From the NCBI GenBank assembly GCA_016296415.1, contig JAEDJH010000009.1:1-28189 (forward strand): DNA of 28,189 bases, written 5' to 3'. The DNA is from Clostridia bacterium. Its GTDB lineage: Bacteria; Bacillota; Clostridia; Christensenellales; CAG-138. Below are positions 7,550-15,791 of the stretch, one piece after another. The position numbers and the translations under genes are program-made. The notes under the pieces were generated by a model. It did not search any database, was not told the DNA's origin, and saw only the letters and a list, made by a program, of their open reading frames with translations. The stretch's first letter is position 1. Each line of letters starts with the position of its first letter.

Positions 7550-8326
7550 ATGGAAGCAGAGTACAAGGTCAAACTGAAGCAGTTTGAGGGACCGATGGAT
7601 CTGCTGCTCCACCTCATAGAAAGGTCCGAGGTGGATATTGCCGATATTTTCATATCGGAGATCACTTCACAGTACCTTTTGTATATGGACGAGATCGACG
7701 AGCTTGACATGGAAAGGGCGAGTGCCTTTTTGACAATGGCGGCAACGCTTGTCTATATTAAATCACGCTCCTTGCTGCCAAAGGTTAAGGCGGAGGAGGA
7801 GGACGGCGAGATTTGCACCGAGGAAATGCTCATTCAGCGGCTTCAGGAGTACAAGCTGTTTAAGCAGATAGGGGAAACGCTCGGTGAGCTCCGTGAAAGC
7901 TCACGGGGCATGATCTCAAAGCTGCCGGAGGAGTTTCCGCTTCCGGCACCGGAGATAACGTGGCTTGAGGGTTCACCGATTGCGCTCTATGCCGCACTGA
8001 AGGATATGCTGGAGCGTGCGGAGGGGGTTAGAGAGCCCTCACCGTTGCACATGATCGTGTCCGACGAATTTACGGTCAGAACGCAGGTCGGGAAACTCAG
8101 AGAGCTTCTCGGTGCAAGAAGAACCTTGAACTTCGACGAGCTTTTTACCGATTGCTCAAGCCGAATGGAGATAATTGTAACGTTTATGGCTATGCTGGAG
8201 ATGGCGGCACACGGGGAGCTTAATATTATGCAGGACAAGCCGTACGGGAAAATTGTCGTAAATGCGCTGAAGCTTGGCAATGCGGCGTATGACGACACAG
8301 AGGACGCAGAGGGGGAATGGAACTGA
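7550..8326 (+). CDS. scpA: Segregation and condensation protein A (ScpA, kleisin)
   Basis: ScpA is the kleisin subunit that bridges the SMC heads and binds a ScpB dimer, forming the bacterial condensin needed for chromosome organisation and segregation. The protein (258 residues) shows the family N-terminus KLKQFEGPMDLLLHLIERSEVDIADI, followed by TSQYLLYMDEI and MAATLVYIKSRSLLP, then an acidic helical middle and the C-terminal winged-helix region (FTDCSSRMEIIVTFMAMLEMAAHGEL). I chose ATG at 7550, one base after the M50 stop, because the conserved domain starts within ten residues of it. It overlaps the start of scpB. The smc gene is not in the window. Confidence 0.96.
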   Translation: MEAEYKVKLKQFEGPMDLLLHLIERSEVDIADIFISEITSQYLLYMDEIDELDMERASAFLTMAATLVYIKSRSLLPKVKAEEEDGEICTEEMLIQRLQEYKLFKQIGETLGELRESSRGMISKLPEEFPLPAPEITWLEGSPIALYAALKDMLERAEGVREPSPLHMIVSDEFTVRTQVGKLRELLGARRTLNFDELFTDCSSRMEIIVTFMAMLEMAAHGELNIMQDKPYGKIVVNALKLGNAAYDDTEDAEGEWN

Positions 8327-8883
8327 TGAATATTGACGACGTACTCTTTGGGGAGATTGAATGTCTGCTGTTTGTTCTCGGCGCACCCGTTGCGATAAAG
8401 GAACTGGCAAAGGCTGTGGGAATCGGCGAATATGAGATGCGTGACACCCTGCTCAGAATGAACGACAGATTTGCGGAGGCAGAGCGTGGGCTTATGCTGT
8501 ATGTGACGGATGAAAGCGTCCAGCTTGTTACGAATCCTTCGCATATAAGGCTGACGGAGCGCTTTATTTCGCCGCCAAAGGAAAAGGCGCTTTCGCAGTC
8601 GATGATGGAAACGCTTGCCATAGTTGCGTATAAGCAGCCGGCGTCGAGGGGGGATATTGAAGCGATACGGGGCGTGCGCTGTGAATATGCCGTAAGCCAG
8701 CTTTTAAAGCTTGGCCTGATATACGAGTGCGGCAAAAGGGAAACCGTCGGACGCCCTTCCGAATTTGCGACGACCGATGCTTTTTTGCGGCTTTTCGGGC
8801 TTCATTCCCTGGAAGAGCTTCCGGAACATTCGAGGTTTATGCAGACCGATGCCGACGAGAGCGGGGAAGAAAAAGTTTTTTAA
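8326..8883 (+). CDS. scpB: Segregation and condensation protein B (ScpB)
   Basis: ScpB dimerises, binds the ScpA middle region and completes the SMC-ScpAB condensin. The protein of 185 residues has the two winged-helix domains of the family: the first around IECLLFVLGAPVAIKELAKAVG, the second around SQSMMETLAIVAYKQPASRGDIEAIRG (in parts) ending with KREIVGRPSEFATTD-like text (here KRETVGRPSEFATTDAFL). The ATG at 8326 overlaps the scpA stop (ATGA) and has GGGGG about nine bases upstream; the in-frame ATG at 8317 is possible but too close to that site. Co-transcription and translational coupling with scpA are expected. Confidence 0.95.
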   Translation: MNIDDVLFGEIECLLFVLGAPVAIKELAKAVGIGEYEMRDTLLRMNDRFAEAERGLMLYVTDESVQLVTNPSHIRLTERFISPPKEKALSQSMMETLAIVAYKQPASRGDIEAIRGVRCEYAVSQLLKLGLIYECGKRETVGRPSEFATTDAFLRLFGLHSLEELPEHSRFMQTDADESGEEKVF

Positions 8884-8891
8884 CTGAATAC

Positions 8892-8920
8892 TTGTTAATA
8901 GCTAATACGTATTGTATAAT
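8892..8920 (+). promoter_or_regulatory. Sigma-A-type promoter of the SCIFF peptide gene
   Basis: TTGTTA (8892-8897), 17 bases and a perfect TATAAT (8915-8920) lie in the 70-base gap after scpB. The expected leader is about 27 bases and includes GGAGG at 8941-8945, eight bases before the SCIFF start. A strong promoter and ribosome site fit a highly expressed small peptide. Confidence 0.75.
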
Positions 8921-8953
8921 AGACCACGGATTACTATCATGGAGGAAATTAAC

Positions 8954-9097
8954 ATGAAACACATAACCACTGTACAGAAACCCTGCATCAACGCCAACGC
9001 CGGAACAGGATGCGGCGAATGCCAGGCATCATGCCAGTCTGCTTGCAAGACTTCGTGCACCGTTGCTAACCAGAAGTGCCAGAAAGAAGACAAGTAA
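8954..9097 (+). CDS. SCIFF ribosomally synthesised peptide precursor (seven cysteines)
   Basis: The 47-residue peptide begins MKHITTVQKP and contains CGECQASCQSACKTSC followed by TVANQKC, the hallmark of SCIFF (six cysteines in forty-five residues) precursors. Family cysteines are 20, 23, 27, 31, 35 and 42; Cys11 is an additional one in the leader half. SCIFF peptides are modified by the adjacent radical SAM maturase, which forms a thioether; by alignment with the Clostridium thermocellum CteA crosslink (Cys32-Thr37), the expected bond here is Cys31-Thr36. The biological role of SCIFF is unknown even though it is nearly universal in Clostridia. I chose ATG 8954 for its GGAGG and the conserved MKH start; an upstream in-frame ATG at 8912 would lie inside the promoter. 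Confidence 0.95.
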   Translation: MKHITTVQKPCINANAGTGCGECQASCQSACKTSCTVANQKCQKEDK

Positions 9098-9122
9098 GCA
9101 CCTTTACTCAGACAGGCTGCCG

Positions 9123-9160
9123 GGGCACAATGCGTAAGGTCAAACCTCATGCTTGTGTCC
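9123..9160 (+). promoter_or_regulatory. Long intercistronic hairpin between SCIFF peptide and maturase
   Basis: Bases 9123-9140 pair with 9144-9160 around a CAA loop: eight pairs (one G-T), a bulged T at 9131, four pairs (one G-T), one A/C mismatch and four more pairs, 16 pairs in all. It is followed by TATAATGTTTTT, so it lacks an immediate U tract. It ends four bases before the ATG at 9165 and covers the only nearby AAGGT. It may be a partial terminator, a 3' end stabiliser of the peptide mRNA, or a block to maturase translation; these cannot be separated from sequence. Confidence 0.6.
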
Positions 9161-9164
9161 TATA

Positions 9165-10556
9165 ATGTTTTTAAACTCATTACGAAAGGACACTGCCCAT
9201 ATTGGGGCAACAGAAAGCAACGTGATTCATACATTCAGATATAAAGACCTTTATCTTGCGATAGATGTTGAAAGCGGCGCAGTACACAGCGTGGATAAAG
9301 AGGCGTTCGACGTAATAAACGCCTGCATCGGGGGTAATGACCCATACCTTCTGGATTATCCGCAGGAGGATATAACCGAAATACTCGGTGAGCTTGATGA
9401 TCTGAAAAAGCAGGGAACATACGATTCACCCGAGCATATTATCGAAAGCACGGCTCTTGGCGACGGTCGCCACGTTATAAAGTCGCTGTGTCTGCATGTT
9501 GCGCATGACTGCAATTTGAGGTGCAAATACTGCTTTGCCTCGACGGGCGAATTTCACGGCGAGCGTATGCTGATGAGCGAGGAGGTCGGCAAAAAGGCAC
9601 TTGACTTCCTGATGGAGCATTCGGGCAACCGTCATACGCTTGAGGTTGATTTTTTCGGCGGAGAGCCGCTGATGAACTTTGAGGTCGTGAAGAGCCTTGT
9701 CGAATACGGCAGGAGCCTCGAGAAAAAGTTTAACAAGCACATAAACTTTACCATGACCACCAATGCCGTCGCTTTGACGGATGAAATAAGCGACTACCTT
9801 AACAGGGAAATGCACAACATCGTTATCAGCCTTGACGGCAGGCGTGAGATACATGACGCGCTTCGCCCCACGGCAAACGGCAGGGGCTCTTTCGACATAA
9901 TATCGGAAAAGGCCATGAAGCTGATAAAAGGACGCGGCGACAAGGAGTACTATGTTCGGGGAACGTTTACCAACAGAAATCTGGACTTCACCGAGGATGT
10001 CAAGGCGCTTCACGATATGGGCTTTGAGCAGATCTCGCTCGAGCCTGTCGTGCTTGATGACAGCAGTCCCTATGCGATACTTGATGAGCATATAAAAACC
10101 GTGCTCGATGAGTACGAGCGGCTGGCGGACTATTTGGTCGAGAGCAGGAAAAACGGCCGTTGGTTCAATTTCTTCCACTTTATGGTGGACTTCGATGCCG
10201 GTCCCTGCTTGAAAAAGAGGCTTTCGGGATGCGGTGCGGGCGTTGAATACGCCGCAATAACGCCGGAGGGCGATATTTACCCGTGCCATCAGTTTGTGGG
10301 TGAGACGGAGTTTAAAATGGGCAGCGTCGTAACGGGCGAATATTCGTTCGAGATGAGCAAGGGCTTTGCCGAGTGCAGCATTTTGTCAAAGCCCACGTGC
10401 CGCACCTGCTTTGCCAAGTACTTCTGCAGCGGAGGCTGTGCCGCAAACGCATGGAAGTTTAACGGCGATATAAACAAACCCTATGCACGCACCTGCGAGC
10501 TGGTCAGAAAGCGAACCGAGCTTGCGATAGGAATACATACAAAGGAAAAGCAATAA
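9165..10556 (+). CDS. SCIFF radical SAM maturase (SPASM domain, thioether-forming, CteB-like)
   Basis: The protein (463 residues from ATG 9165) starts with a peptide-recognition region (VIHTFRYKDLYLAIDVESGAVHSVD in parts), then the radical SAM core with CNLRCKYC (Cys116, Cys120, Cys123) for the catalytic 4Fe-4S cluster and GGEPLMNFE. The C-terminal SPASM region is Cys-rich (CLKKRLSGCG, DIYPCHQF, CSILSKPTCRTCFAKYFCSGGC, RTCEL) for auxiliary clusters. This is the family that makes Cys-to-Thr thioethers in SCIFF. The start is uncertain: family members usually begin at the position of VIH here, which corresponds to GTG 9222 (444 residues), but neither ATG 9165 nor GTG 9222 has a good ribosome site. 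TTG 9153 lies within the hairpin. recJ follows with a one-base overlap. Confidence 0.94.
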   Translation: MFLNSLRKDTAHIGATESNVIHTFRYKDLYLAIDVESGAVHSVDKEAFDVINACIGGNDPYLLDYPQEDITEILGELDDLKKQGTYDSPEHIIESTALGDGRHVIKSLCLHVAHDCNLRCKYCFASTGEFHGERMLMSEEVGKKALDFLMEHSGNRHTLEVDFFGGEPLMNFEVVKSLVEYGRSLEKKFNKHINFTMTTNAVALTDEISDYLNREMHNIVISLDGRREIHDALRPTANGRGSFDIISEKAMKLIKGRGDKEYYVRGTFTNRNLDFTEDVKALHDMGFEQISLEPVVLDDSSPYAILDEHIKTVLDEYERLADYLVESRKNGRWFNFFHFMVDFDAGPCLKKRLSGCGAGVEYAAITPEGDIYPCHQFVGETEFKMGSVVTGEYSFEMSKGFAECSILSKPTCRTCFAKYFCSGGCAANAWKFNGDINKPYARTCELVRKRTELAIGIHTKEKQ

Positions 10557-13015
10557 TGCAGCTGATTGAACGTGACGGAAAATACGAAGCGATGCCGAGC
10601 CTTGTCCCGGCGCATTGCGGAGTTTCGCAAAGGATTGCGCAGCTTCTGTATATGCGCGGGGCGAAGGATGCCGAATCGGTAAAGGCATTTCTTTCACCGT
10701 CACCAAAAGATCTGCTTGATCCGTTCTGTCTGCCCGATATGCAAAAGGCGGTTGACAGAATCGAGGAAGCCATAGCAAAAAACGAGATAGTCTGCATATT
10801 CGGCGACTATGACGCCGACGGTATTTGTGCAACGGCAATCATCGCAAGGTATCTTAAATCCAGAAAGTGCAAAGTAGGCTACCATATCCCTTCAAGACAT
10901 GAGCACGGCTATGGTATGAGCGAAGATGCGATAAGGCTGCTTGCGGAAAAGCATGTTGATCTAATCATAACGGTCGATAACGGAATTACCGCCGTAAACG
11001 AGATTAAACTGGCGAAAGAGCTCGGCGTTGATGTGATAGTTACCGACCACCACCGATGCCAGGGTGAGCTGCCCGATTGCGTTGCCGTTATCACCCATAC
11101 AAGGCCCGATGCCAACTATGCCGGTTCGCCGCTATGCGGGGCAGGCGTTGCGCTCAAGCTGATACAGGCTGTCGGCGGCGACGAGGTTATGATGTCGCTT
11201 GCGCCGCTTGCGGGACTTGCGACCATTGCGGACATTGTGCCGCTTACGGGTGAAAACCGAATATTGGCAGTCATGGCGCTTGATGCGATAAACTCCGGAA
11301 ACTGCAACGTGGGCCTGGCCGCACTTGCGGCGGAAGCGAGACGTGGCTCCGCCTGCGACAACGGACCGTACAGAACGAGGGACATTGCATACGGCATGGT
11401 GCCGAGGCTGAATGCTGCGGGCAGAATGTACGACGCACGCCCGGGCGTGACCCTGTTTTTGACCGATGACCCCGATGATGCGGCCAATATCGCCAAAACG
11501 CTTACGGAGCTGAACGTTCTGCGAAAGGACGAGGAGCAGCGCATATACGAAAGCGCAATAAAGATGATAGAAAGCAGCTCGCTCAGCGATAACCGGGTGA
11601 TAATGCTGTATTCGAAGGAGTGGAATCAGGGTGTTATCGGCATCTCCGCCTCCAGAATTTCCGAAAGATACTACAGACCGACCATGCTGTTTACGCTCTC
11701 GGATGACGGAGTGCTTACCGGCTCGGCAAGATCCATTCCCGGCGTGGACATATTTGACGCATTGCACCACAACAACGAATGCCTTGTTCGCTATGGCGGT
11801 CACGGCAGAGCGGCAGGGGCAACGCTGAGAATAGAGGATTACGAAAAATTTAAAAACGCCGTTGACAGATATATACGGGAAAACAACGACAACGAAGCAT
11901 TTATTCCAAGGCAGGAATACGAGCTTCCGCTGGACTTAAGCGAGGTGACGGCGGATTTTGCCGAGGAGCTTACGGTGCTCGAGCCGTTCGGCGAGGGGAA
12001 TCCGACGCCCGTTTTCTGCACAAACGGTGTGAAGCTCCGCTCGCTCAGAAGGATAGGGCAGGAGGGCAGACATATTAAAGCCCATGCGCAGCGGGATATG
12101 GATTCCTGCGAAGCGATAGGTTACTGCATGGGAGACAGATTTGATAAGCTGATGACCTATGACAGATGCACGCTTGCCTATACGCTTGCTCTCAACGCAT
12201 GGAGAGGGCAGGTAAATGTTCAGATGAGGCTGCACGCCGTTTCTCCCGAGAGAATAGGCAATACCGAGGAATATATTGCATCGCTCGATGAAAAGTTTTC
12301 TGATGCATTTTTGACAAATATTATGTATAATAGCAGTGTGTGTGACATTGCATACACAGCAGCCGATGCGGACAAGCTCGTTGTCGATTGGTTAAGGGAG
12401 GATATTTGCTCGAGTGCTGTTTTGTGCTTTACGCAGGAGGGTGCAGTCGAGCTTTTGGGGCTGATTGACCGCTTTGACCTTTGGAACAAGGCGGATATGT
12501 TTGTCGGTGAAGTGCCCGCTTCGCCCATAGCATATAACTCTATCGTTTTGGCGCCGAACATATCCGAAACGAAGCTTTCGGGCTTCAGACGGGTACTCGT
12601 ATACGATTCTGCCATAACGCTCGGCATGCTTCGTGCGGTGGGAGAAGCCGCCGAAGGTGCAGAGCTGTATGTGTCCGACAGGCGCACGGAAAATTACCGG
12701 CTGCTGAGCCTGCTTCCCGACAACAGGGAACGGATGGCAACGCTTTTTCTGCTGATTAAGGAACTAAGCGGCAATCGCAGGCTCAGATACGAGGATACTA
12801 TAGCATATCTTGCCGTAAAAAAGGGCACGGCAAAGGCTGAATGCAGGTTTGCTCTGGACGTATTTATAGAGCTTGGGCTGCTGACAGTCAGCAACAACGA
12901 ATTGATATTACAGAGCGGCGGCGGGAAGAAAAATTTGACGGACAGCGAAAAATTCAGGATTTCCTGCGCATTGAAGCAAATGAATAAGGAGTATATAAGT
13001 GCAGTGTTTCGATAA
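10556..13015 (+). CDS. recJ: Single-stranded-DNA-specific exonuclease RecJ
   Basis: RecJ degrades single-stranded DNA 5' to 3' in RecF-pathway recombination, mismatch repair and base excision repair. The 819-residue protein has the DHH phosphoesterase motifs: FGDYDADGICATA (Asp84, Asp86, Asp88), LIITVDNGITAV, VTDHH (Asp164-His165-His166), LCGAGVALKL and the GR(M)YDARPGV segment. The DHHA1 domain has RYGGHGRAAGATL (GGH at 414-416), and an OB-fold region follows (EELTVLEPFGEGNPTPVF). The extra ~250-residue C-terminal part is as in the long Firmicutes RecJ (similar to the roughly 790-residue Bacillus protein). Start ATG overlaps the maturase stop by one base (TAATG) and has AAAGGAAAA before it. 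recJ-apt-relA-dtd is a conserved Firmicutes order. Confidence 0.96.
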   Translation: MQLIERDGKYEAMPSLVPAHCGVSQRIAQLLYMRGAKDAESVKAFLSPSPKDLLDPFCLPDMQKAVDRIEEAIAKNEIVCIFGDYDADGICATAIIARYLKSRKCKVGYHIPSRHEHGYGMSEDAIRLLAEKHVDLIITVDNGITAVNEIKLAKELGVDVIVTDHHRCQGELPDCVAVITHTRPDANYAGSPLCGAGVALKLIQAVGGDEVMMSLAPLAGLATIADIVPLTGENRILAVMALDAINSGNCNVGLAALAAEARRGSACDNGPYRTRDIAYGMVPRLNAAGRMYDARPGVTLFLTDDPDDAANIAKTLTELNVLRKDEEQRIYESAIKMIESSSLSDNRVIMLYSKEWNQGVIGISASRISERYYRPTMLFTLSDDGVLTGSARSIPGVDIFDALHHNNECLVRYGGHGRAAGATLRIEDYEKFKNAVDRYIRENNDNEAFIPRQEYELPLDLSEVTADFAEELTVLEPFGEGNPTPVFCTNGVKLRSLRRIGQEGRHIKAHAQRDMDSCEAIGYCMGDRFDKLMTYDRCTLAYTLALNAWRGQVNVQMRLHAVSPERIGNTEEYIASLDEKFSDAFLTNIMYNSSVCDIAYTAADADKLVVDWLREDICSSAVLCFTQEGAVELLGLIDRFDLWNKADMFVGEVPASPIAYNSIVLAPNISETKLSGFRRVLVYDSAITLGMLRAVGEAAEGAELYVSDRRTENYRLLSLLPDNRERMATLFLLIKELSGNRRLRYEDTIAYLAVKKGTAKAECRFALDVFIELGLLTVSNNELILQSGGGKKNLTDSEKFRISCALKQMNKEYISAVFR

Positions 13016-13044
13016 GAAAGCGCTTAATATAAAGGAGGTTCAGT

Positions 13045-13557
13045 ATGGAACTGAAAGAAAAAATTAGAGATATACAGGATTTCCCGAAGGAAGGAATACT
13101 TTTCAGGGATATCACTACTCTTTTAAAGGATAAGGATGCTTATCGCGAGCTTATTGACCGTATTGCGGACAGCCTTAAGGGATATGACATAGATATAGTC
13201 ATCGGTCCGGAGGCGAGGGGCTTTGTAATGGGCGCCGCACTTGCCTACGCACTTCACGCAGGCTTTGTCGTGGCGAGAAAGCCCGGCAAGCTCCCCTGCG
13301 AGACCATTAAGTTTGAGTACGGTCTTGAATACGGCAGCGATACGCTTGAGATACACCGCGATGCTATACAGCCCGGTCAGCGCATCGCCATAGTTGACGA
13401 CCTGCTTGCCACGGGCGGAACCGCACTTGCAACCATAAAGCTTGCCGAGCAGGTTGGAGGAAAGGTCGTGGCGGCTCGCTTTGCCATTGAGCTTTCCGAT
13501 CTCGAAGGCCGCAAACTGCTCAGCGATTACGACGTTGACGCTGTAATTACATATTGA
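13045..13557 (+). CDS. apt: Adenine phosphoribosyltransferase
   Basis: Converts adenine and PRPP to AMP (purine salvage) in the cytoplasm. The 170-residue length is typical. It starts with the family segment IRDIQDFPKEGILFRDITTLL, contains GPEARGFVMGAALAYAL and RKPGKLPCETI, and has the PRPP-binding loop IVDDLLATGGTA. The ATG follows a perfect AAAGGAGG seven bases upstream. It lies 29 bases after recJ and upstream of relA, the usual order in Firmicutes, where purine salvage and (p)ppGpp control are physically linked. No sequence oddities were seen. Confidence 0.97.
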   Translation: MELKEKIRDIQDFPKEGILFRDITTLLKDKDAYRELIDRIADSLKGYDIDIVIGPEARGFVMGAALAYALHAGFVVARKPGKLPCETIKFEYGLEYGSDTLEIHRDAIQPGQRIAIVDDLLATGGTALATIKLAEQVGGKVVAARFAIELSDLEGRKLLSDYDVDAVITY

Positions 13558-13578
13558 TTTTTACCGGCAGAGATTCTC

Positions 13579-13605
13579 ATATACGGGCAGAGAACGCCCG
13601 TATAT
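13579..13605 (+). other. Perfect 10-bp inverted repeat between apt and relA
   Basis: ATATACGGGC (13579-13588) and GCCCGTATAT (13596-13605) form a perfect stem with a 7-base loop in the 82-base gap between apt and relA. The following bases are TGTGATATCC, with no U tract, so it is not a complete intrinsic terminator. It could be an attenuating or RNA-processing hairpin that lowers relA relative to apt; this is inference. Confidence 0.5.
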
Positions 13606-13639
13606 TGTGATATCCAAAAATAAATTCGGGAGGGACTGC

Positions 13640-15790
13640 ATGAAGAAATTGCTTGCCGCTTGTAAAGCCTCGTATTCGCAGGAAGAATACGAGCGCCTTA
13701 AACGCGCCGTGGAGTTTGCCAAAAATGCTCATGCAGGTCAGCTCAGAGAGTCCGGCGAGCCGTATCACATCCATCCCGAAGCCGTTGCCCTGTCCGTTTT
13801 CGATATGGGCATGGACGAAAATTCGGTAATAGCCGGTCTGCTTCACGATACGCTTGAGGACTGCGGCGTTTCGTATTCGACCATAAAGGAGATGTTCGGC
13901 GAGGAAGTCGCAAGCATGGTTGACGGCGTAACCAAGCTGACAAAAAGCGGCAATGTGAATATCACCTCGAGGGAGGACAGACAGGCCGAGAACCTCAGAA
14001 AAATGTTTATCGCCATCGCAAAGGATGTAAGGGTGGTAATTATAAAGCTTGCGGACAGGCTTCATAATATGCAGACGCTGGAATACTGCGATCCCGAAAA
14101 GCGTTACCGCAAGGCAAAGGAGACTATGGAGGTGTATGCTCCGCTTGCTCACCGCTTCGGAATGGGCGTAATGAAGTGCGAGCTGGAGGATCTGTCATTT
14201 GAATATCTGCATCCCGACGAGTGCAGAAGGCTTAAAGAGGAAATCGAGCCGCAGCAGGAGGAGAGGATGAATCTGCTTGCAAACGCAATGCAGACAATCA
14301 CCAAGCAGCTTGCCGAGGCGGGTATAGAGGCTGAGATAGGCGGCAGAAGAAAGCACCTTTACAGCATTTATAAAAAGATGGTGAAGCAAAACGTTACCAT
14401 CGATAAAATCTACGACATGGTCGCACTGCGTGTTATCGTGCATACCGTTAACGATTGCTATGCCGCACTCGGCGTTATCCATTCCATGTGGCCGCCCATG
14501 CCCGGGCGCTTCAAGGACTATATTGCAATGCCCAAAACGAACAACTACCGTTCGCTTCACACCACGCTTTTCGGCGACAACAAGATGCCCTTTGAGGTGC
14601 AGATACGAACCCTTGAAATGCACAAGGCGGCGGAATACGGCATTGCTGCACATTGGATGTACAAGGAGGGCAGGCAGAGGCAGGATGAGCTTGACAGCAA
14701 GCTTGCATGGCTGAGGGAGGCGCTCGAATACGAAAGCCTTGCGGATACGACACGGGAGTTTGTGGAGAACATACGAAAGGACTTCTTCTCTGACTTCGTA
14801 TTTGTACTGACGCCGACGGGAGAAATCATCGACCTGCCTGCAGGCTCCACGCCTGTTGACTTTGCATACAGGATACATACCGACGTGGGGAACCATACGC
14901 AGCACGCAAAGGTCAACGGCTCCATGGTAAAACTTGACTACAAGCTGAAGAATCACGATGTAGTCGATATAATAACTTCTCAGCAGGCTGCGCCGAGGCG
15001 TGACTGGCTGAACTTTGTAAAGACGCAGCAGGCGAAGGCCAAGGTAAAGAATTGGTTTAAGAAAGCCAACAGGGACGAGAACATAATGAGGGGCAGAGAG
15101 ATGCTCGCCGATGCGGCAAAACGCCAGGGGCATCAGCTTGCCGATATAACCAAATCCGACTATGTTGAGGAAATGGTAAAGCGCTACAATTTCTCCAACA
15201 TGGATGACGTATATGCCGCACTCGGATACGGAGGGCTTACGACAAAGCAGGTGCTTCATCCGCTTATTGAGCAGTTCAGGAAAGAGAAGAAGGAAAGGGA
15301 GCTTGCCGAGCGCTTTTCAAAGGGTGAGGAACAAAAGTCAAATGACTGTACCGGCATAAGGGTTCTCGGCGAGGAAAATATGGCTGTCAGGTTTGCCGGC
15401 TGCTGCAGCCCCGTTCCCAACGATGCGATAATAGGATACATCACGAGAGGCAGGGGCGTTTCCATACACCATGCGGAGTGCAAAAACGTGAAGCATCTGC
15501 TTGAGGATGCCGAGAGGATAGTTACCGTTGAATGGATGGCGGAGCAGACGCAGAAATATCCCGTAAACGTGATACTCGTTTCGCATGAGCGTGTGGGTCT
15601 GCTGATGGATATAACGCAGACGCTAATGAGTATGAACGTGAATCTGATGGGTATAAGTGCCAAAAAGGATGACAGCGAAGTCGTAAACATACAGCTCAGC
15701 TTCGAAGTGAAAAACTCTGAGTACCTGAACAGCATCATGCGGGGGCTGGGTAAGATCGAAGGCGTTGAAAGGGTTTCAAGGGTGGTATGA
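13640..15790 (+). CDS. relA: Bifunctional (p)ppGpp synthetase/hydrolase RelA/SpoT (Rel)
   Basis: Makes and degrades the alarmone (p)ppGpp in the stringent response. The 716-residue protein has, in order: an HD hydrolase domain (~20-160) with HIHPEAVA, LLHDTLED (His69-Asp70, Glu73-Asp74) and KLADRLHNM; a synthetase domain (~210-340) with GRRKHLYSIYKKM and KDYIAMPKTNNYRSLHTT; a TGS domain (~380-440, VFVLTPTGEIIDLPAGSTPVDFAY in parts); a helical region; a conserved-Cys region (AGCCSPVPNDAIIGYITRG); and a C-terminal ACT domain. The intact HD motifs suggest both activities. ATG 13640 was chosen over the in-frame GTG 13607 because GGGAGGG lies five to six bases before it. dtd starts two bases after its stop. 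Confidence 0.96.
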   Translation: MKKLLAACKASYSQEEYERLKRAVEFAKNAHAGQLRESGEPYHIHPEAVALSVFDMGMDENSVIAGLLHDTLEDCGVSYSTIKEMFGEEVASMVDGVTKLTKSGNVNITSREDRQAENLRKMFIAIAKDVRVVIIKLADRLHNMQTLEYCDPEKRYRKAKETMEVYAPLAHRFGMGVMKCELEDLSFEYLHPDECRRLKEEIEPQQEERMNLLANAMQTITKQLAEAGIEAEIGGRRKHLYSIYKKMVKQNVTIDKIYDMVALRVIVHTVNDCYAALGVIHSMWPPMPGRFKDYIAMPKTNNYRSLHTTLFGDNKMPFEVQIRTLEMHKAAEYGIAAHWMYKEGRQRQDELDSKLAWLREALEYESLADTTREFVENIRKDFFSDFVFVLTPTGEIIDLPAGSTPVDFAYRIHTDVGNHTQHAKVNGSMVKLDYKLKNHDVVDIITSQQAAPRRDWLNFVKTQQAKAKVKNWFKKANRDENIMRGREMLADAAKRQGHQLADITKSDYVEEMVKRYNFSNMDDVYAALGYGGLTTKQVLHPLIEQFRKEKKERELAERFSKGEEQKSNDCTGIRVLGEENMAVRFAGCCSPVPNDAIIGYITRGRGVSIHHAECKNVKHLLEDAERIVTVEWMAEQTQKYPVNVILVSHERVGLLMDITQTLMSMNVNLMGISAKKDDSEVVNIQLSFEVKNSEYLNSIMRGLGKIEGVERVSRVV

Positions 15791-15791
15791 C

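Noticed and set aside
8912..8953. Longer SCIFF peptide starting at an ATG at 8912.
   Set aside because: The ATG overlaps the -10 box of the promoter, has no ribosome site, and the family start MKH with GGAGG is at 8954.
12312..12333. TTGACA and TATAAT close together inside recJ, looking like an internal promoter.
   Set aside because: Only about nine bases separate the boxes, too few for sigma-A, and they lie in coding sequence.
14195..15259. Long open frame on the minus strand opposite relA (354 codons), and similar ones opposite the maturase, recJ and polC (e.g. 9426-10289, 26174-27037).
   Set aside because: Each lies wholly inside a well-identified plus-strand gene, has no recognisable domain or ribosome site, and is explained by the codon bias of the gene on the other strand.
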